From NCBI RefSeq assembly GCF_963422355.1, contig NC_085092.1, positions 4,132,471 to 4,196,470 on the forward strand: a stretch of DNA of 64,000 bases, in the 5' to 3' direction. How positions within the stretch are numbered: the stretch's first letter is position 1; the number at the start of each line of letters is the position of its first letter. This DNA is from Corticium candelabrum. Its lineage: Eukaryota > Porifera > Homoscleromorpha > Homosclerophorida > Plakinidae. Positions 22,984-46,974 of this stretch are shown here, piece by piece. The position numbers and the translations under genes were made by a program. The notes beneath the pieces were generated by a model, which ran no database searches, was not told the DNA's origin, and saw only the letters and a program-made list of their open reading frames with translations.

Positions 22984-25900
22984 AATATACTAGTAAGTGC
23001 TCGGTTATCATTGTGTTTGGCGAGCGATGGTGTTCTGTCTTTACCTATTCGCGTAACAATGGTTGCGTTATGTAGCAATAGTTTCTGTCAAACAAAGTAT
23101 TAATCAAACGCGTTTACTCAGGAAACAGATTTTCAGTTGCTCTGCTATAGTAGTTTGCGTTCAATTATCCAAATTCGGTGTTCAATTATCCGAACTCGGC
23201 GTTCAATTATCCGATTCAGGCGTTCAATTATTCGTTACTTACGGCTGTTGTGCAATATCATGGAAAACTGAATAACTTACATAGTCTGCGGTTGGGCATC
23301 TGCTCAAATACGATCATTCATCAGCTGTCTAGACGCAATAATTTGTAATTAATCTTGACCTTAGCGTGAGTTTTTAGTGTGTGTTGTACGATAATTTCCT
23401 TTGCACTTGGTGTCCCACGTTTCTGCGAAGGTCTAACTAAGCTGTTGTGAGCGAACTAAATCTACATATCTCTGAAGCCTACAACAACGCCTTGCTCCGT
23501 CAATCGTGGTGTAATCTGCATGCTTTGTAAACAGCGCGTCCTGCGTGATACCATGCAACAGTCCATCATGCGTCGTAGAGGATTTTAGCTAATCAAGAGC
23601 TCGAATTTCACTTCTTCACCTTCCTAACTTTCTTGAATCAATCATTTATTGTTCAGCTGAAACGTGAGTGAGCATCATAGAAAGACATCATAAAAGAAAT
23701 GGGCAAATAAAATAATTATTTCTATATTTGGTACTTTAATTAGGACAGACCATCGGATAACTGAATGCTCAATTCGGATCATTGATTGCCTGAATCGGAT
23801 AATTGAACCCCGAGTTCGGAGAATTGAACGAAAAACACTATAGTCGTCTTCAATTCTTCGTTCACGCTTCAATCGTTTCACTTGATTACTGAGATAGTCG
23901 CGTAACAATGATCGCATAGTCACGTGATAATGGTTGCGTAGCAATAATTTCTATCAAAGTAACGCGCGGAAACTCAAAAAACAGACTTTTCTCTTCTTTT
24001 AGCTTTTCCTCTTTATTCCGTTTGTCACGCATCAGTCTCCTTTGCTCTTGTGTCGCGTAAGGGAGCAAAATCGAGAGTCGTTTTACTCTTCTAGCCAACA
24101 AATTACAATTGAGTCGACCACTCGAAAGGGGTCCGAAAGGGGTCCCTTACTTAAATTCTTAGCACATATGTTACGGAATCAAAATTGCATTAATGTGGCA
24201 TCGTCTTTTTGTCGATCAGTCCTTCCGTTTTTCCGTAAGTCTATATGAGAAGTGCTGACGTACGTATATAAATATCTAGAGATATACTAGTAAATGCTCG
24301 GTTAGCATTGTGTGTTGGCGAGCGATGGTGTTCTATCTTTACCTATTGAGTGATAATTCGTGTAACAATGGTTGCGTTACGTGGCAATAGTTTCTGTCAA
24401 ACAAACGCGGGAACTAAAGAAACAGACTTTCAGTTGCTCTTCTATAGTATTTGGCGTTCAATTATCCGAATTGGGCGTTCAATTATCCGATTCAGGCGTT
24501 CGATTATCCGTTGCTTACGGCTGTTGTGCAATATCATGGAAAACTGAATAACTTACATAGTCTGCGGTTGGGCAGCTGCTCAAATATCATCATTCATCAG
24601 CTGTATAGACGCAATAATTTGTAATTAATCTTGACTTTAGCGTGAATTTTTAGCTTGTGTTGAACGATATTTTTCTTTGCACTAATCTTGGTGTCCCACG
24701 TTCCGCGAAGGTCTAACTAAACTGTGGTGAGCGAACTAAATGTACATATCTAGGAAGCCTACAACAACGGTTTTATCCCGTCAATTGTGGTGTAATTCGC
24801 ATATTTTGTAAACCGCGCGTCCTGCGTGATACCATGCAACAGTCCATCATGCGTCTTAGCAGGTTATCAGCTAATCAAGAGCTCGAATTTCCTACTTCGC
24901 CTTCTCACCTTTCTTGAATCAATCATTTATTGATCAGCTGAAACGTGAGTGAGCATCATAGAAAGACGTCATGAAAGAAATGTGCGCAGTTTTGACTTTA
25001 CGTATCAGTCTGAAACAATTATTTCTATAAATTTAGTACTTCTAAGACAGAACATCGGATAATTGAATACCTGAGTCGGATAATTGAATGCCCGAATCGG
25101 GTAACTGAACGCCCAAATCGGATAATTGATTGCCTGAATCGGATAATTGAACGCAAAATACTATAATCGTCTTCAATTTTTCGTTCACGCTTCAATTGTC
25201 TCACTCGTTTACTAAGATAGGCGCGTAACAATGGTCACGTAGTCACGTGATAATGGTTGCGTCACAATAATTTCTGTCAAAGTAACGCGCGGAAACTGAA
25301 AAAACAGACTTGTCTCTTCTTTTAGCTTTTCCTTTCTATCCCGTTTGTCACGTATCAGTCTCCTTTGCTCTTTAGTCGCGTAAGGGAGCAAAATAGAGAG
25401 TCGTTTTACTCTTCTCGCCAAAAAATTACAATTAAGTCGACCCCTCGAAAAGGGTCCCTTGCTTCAATTTTAGCGCATATGTTACGGAGTCAAAATTGCA
25501 TTCATCTGGCATCGTCGTTTTGTCGATCCGCCTTTCCGTTTTGCCGTAAATCCATATGACAAGTGCTGACGTACGCATATAAATATATAAATATATAAAT
25601 ATATAAATATATAAATATATAAATATACTAGTAAATGCTCGGTTAGCATTGTGTTTGGCGAGTGATGGTGTTCCGTCTTTACCTATTCGCGTAACAATGG
25701 TTGCGTTACGTAGCAATAGTTTCTGTCAAACAAACGCGTTGACTCAGGAAACAGACTTTCAGTTGCTCTTCTATAGTATTTTGCGTTCGATTATCCGAAT
25801 CCGGTGTTCAGTTATCCTATTCAGGCGTTCAATTATCCGATTCATGCGTTCAATTATCCGATTCATGCGTTCAATTATCCGTTGCTTACCGCTGTTGTGC

Positions 25901-27190
25901 AATATCATGGAAAACTGAATAACTTACATAGTCTGCGGTTGGGCAACTGCTCAAATATCATCATTCATCAGCTGTATAGACGCAATAATTTGTAGACTTT
26001 TAGTTGCTCTTTTATAGTATTTTGCGTTCAGTTATACGAATCCGTTGGTCAATTATCCGAATTGGGCGTTCATTTACCCGTTGCCAGGGCCTGTTGTGCA
26101 ATATCATGGAAAACTGAAAAACTTACCTAGTCTGCGGTTGGGCAGCTGCTTAGACATCATTATTCATCAGCTGTCTAGTCGCAATAATTTTGTAATTAAT
26201 CTTGACTTTAGTGTAAATATTTAGTAAGTGTTGTACGATAATTTCTTTTGCACTAATCTTGGTGTCCCACGTTTCCGCGGATGTCTAACTAAGCTGTTGT
26301 GAGTGAACTAAATCTACATATCTAGGAAGCCTACAACAACGCCATGCTCCGTCAATCGTGGTGTAATCCGCATACTTTGTAAACAGCGCGTCCTGCGTGA
26401 TACCATGCAACAGTCCATCATGCGTTGTAGCAGGTTCCTAGCTAATCAAGAGCTCGAATTTTACTGCTTCGCCTTCTCACCTTTCTTGAATCAATCATTT
26501 ATTGTTCAGCTGAAACGTGAGTGAGCATCATCGAAAGACGTCATGAAAGAAATGTGCGCGGTTTTGACTTTACGTATCAGACTGAAACAATTATTTCTAT
26601 AAATTTAGTACTTCTAAGACAGAACATCGGATAATTGAATACCTGAGTCGGATAATTGAATGCCTGAATGAGATAACTGAACGCCCAATTCGGATAACTG
26701 ATTGCCTGAATCGGATAATTGAACGCAAAATACTATAGTTGTCTTCAATTTTTCGTTCACGCTTCAATTGTCTCACTCGTTTATTAGCTGAGATAGACGC
26801 GTAACAATGGTCGCGTAGTCACGTGATAATGGTTGCGTCACAATAATTTCTGTCAAAGTAACGCGCGGAAACTCAAAAAACAGACTTTTCCCTTCTTTTA
26901 GCTTTTTTCTTTTCATTCCGTTTGTCACGTATCAGTCTCCTTTGCTCTTTAGTCGCGTAAGGGAGCAAAATCGAGAGTCGTTTTACTCTTATCGCCACGA
27001 AATTACAATCGAGTCGACCCCTCGAAAGGGGACACGTTATTCAATTTTCGCGCATATGTTACGGAGTCAAAATTGCATTCGTCTGGCATCGTCGTTTTTT
27101 CGATCCGCCTTTCCGTTTTGCCGTAAATCCATATGACAAGTGCTGACGTACGCATATAAATATATAAATATATAAATATATAAATATATA
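22984..27190 (+). mobile_element. three tandem foldback-like repeat units
   Basis: Units start at about 22984, 24283 and 25624 with ATACTAGTAA(A/G)TGCTCGGTTA. In each, a left array of a roughly 21-bp motif built on GTTCAATTATCCGATTCAGG is followed by a 450-600 base core. The same motif array then follows inverted (CGGATAATTGAACG). Inverted arms made of short subrepeats are typical of foldback transposons. Unit 3 holds an extra partial arm at about 25995-26090. No transposase ORF is seen; short open frames here are only translations of the 21-bp motif. Confidence 0.55.
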
Positions 27191-27540
27191 AATATATAAA
27201 TAAAATATATCTCGAGCTCAATTGACATGACAAGAGAGAGGCTCGCTTCGCTCGCCAATAAATATATAAATATATAAATATATAAATATATAAATATATA
27301 AATATATAAATATATAAATATATAAATATATAAATATATAAATATATAAATATATAAATATATAAATATATAAATATATAAATATATAAATATATAAATA
27401 TATAAATATATAAATATATAAATATATAAATATATAAATATATAAATATATAAATATATAAATATATAAAAAATATATATCTCGAGCTCAATTGACATGA
27501 CAAGAGAGAGGCTCGCTTTGCTCGCCAATAAATAAATAAG
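27152..27540 (+). repeat. (TATAAA)n array with a repeated 60-base interruption
   Basis: A long ATATAA hexamer array. A segment containing CTCGAGCTCAATTGACATGA occurs twice, at about 27210-27259 and 27481-27530. These are the only breaks in the array. Confidence 0.85.
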
Positions 27541-27862
27541 AAAATAAATAAATAAACAAATAAATGAAAAATATAAATACTAATAATTGTACGCGATCAG
27601 CCGTTCACTCAATTTGTTTCTATTCAGGAAAACGTTTTATGCAATACATACAATTATTAAAGTTAACTATATTAGTTACAAATCAACGCCTAGATGTACT
27701 AATAGATCTTTGATGCCTGAAAGTTAAATAAACCTTTTTAATTAAGGCAGTAATAAATATATAACCTAAATCTTATTTCTCATTTTATATCAATTAATGC
27801 AAGTATTACAACTTGATCTGATATTAGATATCGCCTTTATCTGCTTTTTATAATTGCTGTAG
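27541..27862 (+). other. start of paralogous block B
   Basis: From about 27669 the sequence matches 13021 onward. The 3' splice site TTGCTGTAG at 27862 leads into the linker exon. Confidence 0.5.
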
Positions 27863-39034
<11,172 letters not shown>

Positions 39035-39362
39035 ACAGTGCAGACACTAACAACAATCCAGAACGTGTCCATACCAAAAGTGTCCAAAAAATTGTAAAGT
39101 CTTTGGTGCTACAAAAGTAGGGCAAGTGGACATCGACAACGCTTGCAATAAAAAAACACAAAGAAAATTTAAGCTAAGACGATCACTGAGGAGAGTATTT
39201 TCTGTCAACCAGATGCACAAGGCAGCAGATCCTGAGTCTGGAAGATTGATGAGATCAGTAGAGGCAAGAAATATGCTAAAGAGGGCTAGTTGTGCGAGAG
39301 TATATTTTTGGAGCTCGCTGTCTATCAAACAAGAAACGAGACGGGCAAGTTGGGCAGTTTAG
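39035..39362 (+). pseudogene. out-of-frame remainder of copy B tail
   Basis: Still similar to the last ~100 residues of copies A and C (SLRRVFSVNQ, KAADPES, RLMRSVEARNML), but in another frame after two single-base deletions. Confidence 0.55.
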
Positions 39363-40850
39363 ACAAAAAGTTACTCACTTTACTTTGAACTCAATTGAAC
39401 TTATATGTACAAGCGGAGAACTATTGCTAATTAGAGTAAATAGAAAAGCATTGCAGTTCTAAACTCTCGGTTTTTGTGTGTAATCATGTCTCGTTACTTG
39501 ATAATGTTTGCATGCTGAGATGTTCAACCCAACCCACTGGTCTAAGGTTTCCAATGCAGGCGTTTAATAAACAAAGGGTGCAAAGCTGTAAGTTGCTTCC
39601 TCCAACAAACAGGCGCCCGCTGCCATGGACAATGCACGTTCTCTTTTGCAAATTCCACGTACGTACGTACCTAGCACTTTCCTGTCTCCGGTAACAAGTA
39701 CACAACTTACAGGCGAGTTTCTACAGCCTCATGGGCATGCACGATTAGTACCAACAACTAAAAATTTATGTTAACACAAAACGTTTGCTTGCTAGTTATA
39801 AAACGGCAATAAAGGCACTAAGCTACCAATTAGTAACCTGAGTCTACAATATGAATTAATTCCATTGTTTGGGCAAGTTTACTAGCAAAATTATAATCAT
39901 TGATGAGAATTCCTCGTATACTCTTTCTATGTAGTAGTGAAAGTGTGACAAGGCGAGACCGTTAATTGTCTGTCTCATTGTAGATCACATGTAAGATCTA
40001 AGTCGTTGTAGTTCACTGACGCTTCTCTCACAACTATATACAAGTGGTTACTGGTGATGTGTAAATAATTCTCAAGAGTGTATGTATACAATTGGAAAAT
40101 ACTGTTTATCTGTGCCGGCTGCTAGAGCCTGCTACAGAGTTGAGGACAAGTCTTCAATTTCAAAAGCCTGCCATTGACCGATACCAGCTCATCGTAAAAG
40201 TCACTGGACTAGACACTTAAACTCTTCAATGTCTTCCGCGTGTCTTTCAAGAAAGTGTCTTTGAATACGCTTAATAAAATAGGGGGACAAGGCTTAGTCC
40301 AAGTACTGATCGACTTTTCTGTGTTTCAGAAACCCGAGCATTGCGCAATTGCACAAACAAAGAAATATTCAGGGTCACAACGACATAAATTGAGTCAAAA
40401 CATTTACTCTAATTGACCAACTTAAGGAAGTGTTCTATGCAAGAACGAAATATCAATAGTTCATCTCTAAAGTACTCTTCTACTGTCTCTAACCAAACAT
40501 TTGCGATGTTCATTCGTCTATACCACAACCACAGGGTAACGACGGCACACAGTCAACTATATGTATACATGCAGCTTCATGAACCTCTAATTTCGCGTGC
40601 ATATTCATTTATACCATCAGTCATTGGTTCCGATACCTTGTCTCTGAAATGTTGCAGCACATGGCAAATCCTATGTACATCTTTATATGCCTTACTTATG
40701 TCTCTAGAGGACGACTATAGCTTGACACCATAAGACATTATTTTGAACAGAGTAGTGAGAGCATATGTGAAAATTCTTCAAGACACGGCCACTGTGTTGG
40801 CACAAGTGCAGTGGTTTGCAGGCGGGCATAAGGAACAAACTATTTGGTGA
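39363..40850 (+). other. 3' flank of block B
   Basis: The segment 40090-40850 is repeated at 61755-62490 behind block C, so the duplicated unit extends about 1.5 kb past the receptor. No gene seen. Confidence 0.6.
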
Positions 40851-41505
40851 CGTCACTGTCTACAGACGAACACAGGCATAAAGCGTAGAACAGGGCACCG
40901 GCTACCAGGAAGGAGACCGGTCGCGCCTCGAAAACAGCCAGCTGTTTCGGCTCAGGCACCTCCTCTCATGCGCAAACAGGCGAATAGCACGTGAAGTCGC
41001 TCAGTGAGCACGAGAAAGGCTTGGCTAAATATTTTAGTAGCCAAGGTTGTGTGCTAAAGGAGGAGCGGTAAGGAGGGGCGGGCGGTTTGAGAGTGTACAG
41101 AGAAAGCCATAGTTGATAATGCGTGTGGCAGACAAATTTTAAAAGTGTTTCTCTAAGCGAAGGGGCTTCAATCAGTACCCTGTCTTACTTGCTCTTGTGC
41201 TAGTGTATAAGACGCCCGCCCACAAGAAATTTGTAAGTCACACATATGCCAGTTGTAACTACACACAATAATTCATACGCCATTTTTCCCAATCACGTGA
41301 ACAACACTACTATATACCCAAGCACATTAGCTAGCAAGCTACGTTACTAAAGCAAAGCAACTACGACCATCAGCAGTTTCCACTGCAGGCAAGTTATCTA
41401 GACTTCAGATTCTAACTGTAAGGATCCTTCGTACATTGGTCCACACTTTCCAACAACAACTCTACCTTTATAGAATTAAACACATCAAGTGTGTGCAAAC
41501 GTTCT
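40851..41505 (+). other. spacer downstream of the LAPTM-like gene
   Basis: No ORF or repeat of note. It would include the 3' UTR of the minus-strand gene at 41506-42903. Confidence 0.4.
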
Positions 41506-42903
41506 TCAGTCAAGGTTTGTTGCTGGAAGCATTTGGTGACTCAGGAGGGGTTCCTGCATGTAATTACAAGCCACAGATAATTGATTAGATTTTTATATCA
41601 GATTAGACAAGTTGGGTCCTATACTAACCATCTTCCTTGCACTAGCACCAAGTGTCATCATCTGCTGTCTCTTAGCCAACTTGTAATATGCTTGAAGATT
41701 GTAGATGAAATAGATCTAAAAGTTTACACTCGTCAGCACTGGTTTTATTTACAAGTAAAATATAGTCTCGCGTGGCCAGAACACACTCCCCTCTTGCTTC
41801 TGTTTGGCGGGACGGAGAGCGAGAGGTAAGAGGTCTGGCTACGCGAGGCTACTTACTTTGAGTATGGCCAAGACGAAGAGAACTAACACAATTATAATTA
41901 CAGGAACTGGAGCCTGATCAAACAATTTTATTTGTCAGTTGATTAGAGCACTAGTCTCGAAACTAACCTCAGAAACGTGTAGAAGTAGCAATATGCAAGT
42001 GACAGCAGTTGATATCTGCTCTAGAACAATATAGATGAGTAGAGGAAATATTGACCACAAAAAATTCTAGACGTCAAGACAGAAAGAGTCAAATAGCCCA
42101 ACACGTGCAAAACAGCATGTTTTAAGAGGTACTTTGTAAACACCAATAATGAGCAGTAACGCCAGAAGAAAACAGACGATGTTAGTGGACAGTCCAATTT
42201 TCACGAACAACTCGAACCTCACCGTACCTAGTAGGTAAACGTCACATAATATCTTTGGTGTTTAGAATAACAACAGACCGTTGACGCTGGAGTATTGTTC
42301 TGCAGCGGCAAATTGAGGTAACAGAATGATGGCCACTGCAGATGCAACCTGCAACGAACGAAAAATACCGAATGAGCATGCAAACTAGAACATAGGAATG
42401 CAACGTCCTATCCGCGGGACAGTTACGTATGATCGTGTTCCCTAGGCAATTATTATCATGGCAGATCACTGGCACGCCCACTTCTATTCATAGTAAAACT
42501 GTCGCGTGATCATCAGGTGCGCTACAAATTTTGATTTAGACGAACATACCGAAGGCTTTGGAAAATCACACATGACGCGATGTTTTTCAATGAACGTAAC
42601 TGCAACGTGGGTATACAATGTGCGCATGATCGATGGTCTATGCGGTAGCACCTCTTGTTGATTACAAGGGCAGCAAACGGAGTTTGCTCTTACCTCATAA
42701 TAGACACGTACGTTGGTTTCTTAGCTATTTTCCTACACTGCCTGCCCGTCTTTTTCGTCACCCATAAGTAGAGCGCAAAGTTTTCTTAGCTAATTAGCTA
42801 ATGTGCATCTTACCAAGTAGAAAATGCCTATGCCAATCGATCCAGCCTTACGATCCAAACAGAAGCAGCAAGTGGGAATTTGTGGAAGAACGACAACCTG
42901 CAT
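41506..42903 (-). CDS. LAPTM-like tetraspan membrane protein, six coding exons
   Basis: Minus-strand exons with matching phases: 42814-42903, 42279-42348, 42133-42227, 41968-42066, 41857-41913, 41629-41715 and 41506-41553 (the last two may be read as tail exons), 181 residues in all. The start is ATG at 42903. Layout resembles LAPTM4/5 lysosomal membrane proteins: an N-terminal TCCFCLDRKAG motif; TM1 IGIFYLVASAVAIILL; TM2 STNIVCFLLALLLIIGVYK; TM3 LWSIFPLLIYIVLEQISTAV; TM4 PVPVIIIVLVLFVLAILK; a short cytoplasmic end with EPLL. No PPxY motif is seen. No stop or frameshift. It sits between receptor blocks B and C. Family assignment is from layout only; the open spliced frame over seven exons is strong evidence of a real gene. 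Confidence 0.6.
41763..41851. mobile_element. 89-bp palindromic MITE-like element
   Basis: TAGTCTCGCGTGGCCAGA at the left end and TAGCCTCGCGTAGCCAGA on the inverted right end. It lies in the intron between two LAPTM-like exons and touches the donor site. Without it that intron would be about 52 nt, like the others in the gene. Confidence 0.7.
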
Positions 42904-44674
42904 CTCGCTTGAAGAAAGTGACAACACAAACACCTCCAGAAGAAACGCGTGATTGCTGGACGCATGCGCAGCAATACCTGACTGTAGTGCATCCCGTTGC
43001 TAGGAAAGTTTAAAAGAGCCGGTAGGCTGATAATTCTATATCATCCCGGTGTCACGGACGACGGTCTGACAGAGGCTAGCAATCTTAGGGCTGACATCAG
43101 CCCGTTCTTGTGGACGCCATCGCTAATTCTACTACATGATTGAGTGCAAAAGTAATAAAACAAATTACGATACGTGTGCAACAGCAACAACAACACACAC
43201 AAAACTACTGCGATATACGAGTGCAATCTCTACTAGTATGTCGTTGACTCAACACAAGACAACAAATCATATAATTATCTAATACACGTAGATAGTCACT
43301 TGACATAGAAATTAATTAAACACAAAAGAAGCTCCACTGCCGGACAAAGATCCTTCATCGGATTTGTCACTATCAAGCTCGAGATGGTGAGACGAACCAA
43401 AACTTTACCCAGCTGGGTATGAGAAGTTTTCTCGTCTTGGGGAAGTTTTCTTTTGCTTTATTTAATCAGAGGACCCACACGTTTGCTATAGGGCTGTAAT
43501 GGACAATCTTTTTGAAAATTCTTTTTTTACTTCAATAAATAGTTTGATCTTTGGAGTTGAATCATGCCAAGTTTCAAAAATTGAAACGTCAAAAACCGCA
43601 CCAAATCTGGAATCCAAAGTTTGCCATTTTATACTCTTGAACGATTTTGGCTAACAGAATGCACCTTAGTATTGTATTGTACACATAACTTGTACGCATA
43701 AGTTGTTTGTACACGCAACAGTAGTTACACATAAGCTCTCACGATTCTAACGCTAGTGAAGGTTCAAGGCAAGGTCGCTCCCTGTGATGGAGCCCTTCCT
43801 TTCTAAGCCCAAATTCATCGTTTATATTATTGTCTTCGGCGTGAGTTCAGATGTTATCTTTAACATTTAGCTATATTACACCGAGTAAAACACTCAGAAT
43901 GACTGCGTATGAGAACCAACTTGCTGATGGCTGACCTTCACTATCGCCGTCAAGTTATCAATATGTTTTATAAAAGTTGCCGTCAACCGTGGGAGACGTT
44001 CTTTTACTTTTCTCTGATGGTTTCCATGTTCGAAAAAATTACGATTTCCTTAGTCTCAGCAACGAGAGAACTTTGCCTCCGTAGAAAAACTTTCACTTTC
44101 CCTGTTCTCAATGTGGCTGTTATTGTCAACGTCGCTTCTTCTAAACTCAAATTCGTGGTGACGAAACGTCGCAAAAGCAAGAAATTTGGCGTTTGCGGTT
44201 ATTTCCGGTATTTAAATTTAACTGTCGAAGCAGAATCCCCATATAATCAAAGAGAAGTTAGAAAGGTCTCTTTTCTACGATTTGGTGCGTTTTCGCCGGA
44301 TTTTGCATTTCTAGAGTTGGTGAGTACTCTGGAAAGATATCCGACTGACTATTTATCAGTCTTTGGCGTTTCTTCAAATTCCCAAATTCCGGTTGTCAAC
44401 ACAGAATGGTCATACCTTTTTTGAATTTCTTTGTTTTTCGTTGCCAGGAAGACGCGGTGGTTGCAGACAAATAAATTTTGGCCGTTAAGCATGGCAATGA
44501 TCGACTGACTTACCTAATTAGATAAACTAAAATCCAAGTTTCAGATTAGTAAAGATTTCCTTGCATTTTGGTAGATTTTTCCAACTATTGCAATACCATA
44601 ATGTGTAGCTCCCCTTCACTGATTCCTTGACTTCGTCTTGAAATGAACATGCTTTTGAAGAACTGTTGATACGG
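42904..44674 (+). other. intergenic, no supported gene
   Basis: Upstream region of the LAPTM-like gene. A 171-codon open frame at 43909-44424 has no recognised motif and no paralogue in the window. On the minus strand a Ser/Asp-rich open end near 43318-43390 could be a terminal exon but cannot be extended convincingly. Confidence 0.35.
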
Positions 44675-46919
44675 CAGGGGCGTAGCCAGGCATGTTTCAA
44701 AGTTGCTCGGAAACCCCCAAGAAGGTGGGTGTGTCTACTGCACCGCGTATGCCCCTCTTCTGATTCGCGAAACTGTAGGTCTCTAGAAAAATAAATTACA
44801 ATGAAGAAACAGGACAGTCGTTGCCACTGTTACCGTCGTTTGGTTTTGTCAAGAGGACAGAAGACGAAGCTGACAGAACAAGTAACTCGTTTTTTCAGCG
44901 GCGTCACGTGAGCGCAAATACTGGCGGGACTGACTCGCTGCTGAGACTTCGGCTCCGGTCTTTGATATTAAAAATTTTGAAAATTTCCCAAAAAAGTGGT
45001 GGAGCTTTAGCTCCCTCTAGCTCCTATTACGCGACGCCGCTGGTTTGTTGCCTTATTTTGCGCTACTAGGTTATTTGCCGGTCAGTTGTGAAGTATGTAT
45101 TATACGGGCTAGCTGACCTGCACTTCATTCATCAAATAGAGTTTATATCAATCTTTGTCGCAACAGGCCTCGGCAGTTGTTTCCGTTTGTCTTCCCCGTC
45201 ATCTTCCGTCCTTTCTCGAGCGACTTGCAGTGAACAGTCCAACCCGGTTCATTCAGCAGCCTGCTGCTCACAGTCTAACAATTGCCCTGACTAGGAAAGT
45301 ATAGTACGGATTATCTTTGTTCACTCACTGATGAAACGAAGTATAGGCTTCACATTAACGATTTTCCGGCCAACTTCCGAATTCAAGGTTTCTAGCAAGA
45401 AAGAGTGCGGTAAAACCAGCATCCATGGTTAAAAGAGTACCCTTGTTGGCCTACTCTCGGAACTTTGATGGGGGCTACTGTGTGAACTGTATTCTCTTTG
45501 CCCAGGGCCGCTCGTCCCTTAGAAAGTTAAGAAATCTCATGACATGTTTTACTTCTGCGAAACAAACTCTTCAAGAAGTCAATGTGCAGGCGACTCACAG
45601 AGTAGCAAAGAAGGATTCTGCAGCATACATATGTCAAATGGGAGGGTGGACTTTCGTCTGTTACGCAGCAGTTGCAAACTCAAGCTTTCGATGTTATTCA
45701 GAGAAACAGAGACATTTTGAGGAGTATTCTCAAAGCAGTTATATTTTGTGGTAGCAGAACATTGCTCTAAGAGGTCATCGTGAGAGCAAGCTTGCAACAG
45801 ATGAGGAGTCCAAGCATGTGTGCAATACTGGGAAATTTCAAGCACTTCTTCGGTTTGTTATGGATGCTGGTAATCAAATTCTCAGTGAGCACCTTGCAAC
45901 TGCACCTATAAATGCACACTATCATTCTCCAACTATCCAAAATGAGTTAATTGCAGCTACTGGCCAATGGATACAGAAAAACTCGTTCAGGAAGGTAAAT
46001 ATGCCTGGTTCTTTGCAGTATGTGCAGCCGAGGCTGCTGATGCGGCCAACAAGGAACAGCTTGCACTTATCATTCGGTTTGTTGATAAATCAGGTCTTGT
46101 TCATGAACACTTCTTGGAGTTTTTGCGTTGTGCTTCTGGCGTTAGTGGCGAAGTAATTGCCCAGAATCTACTGCTTAGTTTGCAAAAGCACTCCCTTGAT
46201 GTCAATAATCTACGTAGACAAGGTTATGACGGAGTTGGGAACATGGCAGGAAAGTATCAAGGAGCCGCTGCTAGCGTTCAGTGCAATCATCCTAAAGCAA
46301 TTTATGTCCACTGTGCAGTTCACACCATCAACCTATGTATCGTGGCTGCTTGTAAGGTGCAGGAAATTCGCAATATACAAGGCACTCTAGATCATATATA
46401 CCTTTTCTTCAGTTTGTCTCTAAAACGAGTACAAGAGCTTCAGGTACATATAAAAGAGCTACATGTAGATAAACGTCGAAGAACAAAACTGGTTAACACA
46501 TGTAAAACTCGTTGGGATGCCAGAATTGAGTCTTTCCAAGTTTTTATGAAACTATTGCCTTCGGTAGTCACTACACTGGAAGTTGTCAGCACTAGTCAAG
46601 ATTGGAATGCAGAGTCATCTACTAAAGCTGCAGCTCTTCTGTCTTCAATCACGCAGTTCGAGTTTATAATTGCGTTAGGAGTAGCACATGCCTCCTTTGG
46701 TTTTTAAAGAGTTTGACAGTTTCCTTGCAAGGAAGTTGAAGGCAGATTCCAAGACATCTGCTCCGCCTATGTTGAAGTTGATAGCGTCAAGACTGCTCTG
46801 TATAAAGTAAGAGAAGACATCGATACTTTCCACAAAAATTGTACGGCCTTGCCGTTGCTTTGGCGAAGGCGATCAATGCTTTTTACCTTCAATTCCACGC
46901 CGTTGTGCTCGACAGACTT
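44675..46919 (+). mobile_element. hAT transposon, 3'-truncated at a block junction
   Basis: It starts with a hAT-type end, CAGGGGCGTAGCCAGG, at 44675. It contains a decayed transposase and breaks off at about 46919, where receptor block C begins in mid-exon. No right end is present. Confidence 0.6.
45425..46900 (+). pseudogene. hAT transposase (DUF4371 type), broken
   Basis: Open pieces in different frames at 45425-45754, 45818-46156 and 45967-46707. They carry CVNCILFAQ (zinc finger part), SPTIQNELIAATGQWIQ, NKEQLALIIRFVDKSG, RRQGYDGVGNMAGKYQGAAA and HCAVHTINLCIVAACK. The C-terminal dimerisation domain is missing. Several frameshifts and stops; inactive. Confidence 0.7.
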
Positions 46920-46974
46920 CTTCAGGCGTGAGTTTCCGCATACGATTGCTTTGCACACGGTTGTTAACTACCGT
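46920..46974 (+). pseudogene. copy C, truncated TM2 exon remnant
   Basis: It begins at TTCAGGCGTGAGTTTCCGCA, which lies in the middle of the TM1-TM2 exon of copies A and B. TM1, linker, CRD and signal exons are absent. Confidence 0.7.

Noticed and set aside
23675..25231. Minus-strand frames with repeated SIIRFRQS-like units
   Set aside because: Products of the 21-bp subrepeat of the foldback-like arms; no start, no domain.
22984..27190. CRISPR-like array (regular 21-bp motif)
   Set aside because: Motif copies are adjacent without unique spacers, occur in both orientations, and lie in a eukaryotic genome.
27003..27528. Minus-strand open frames rich in Ile-Tyr-Leu
   Set aside because: Translation of the (TATAAA)n array.
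43909..44424. 171-codon open frame on the plus strand
   Set aside because: No recognisable motif, no paralogue in the window and no clear exon structure; kept only as a note.
44675..45042. Short non-autonomous hAT with ends at 44675 and 45042
   Set aside because: The right end is only weakly similar and no 8-bp duplication is present; the left end more likely belongs to the hAT whose transposase lies at 45425-46900.
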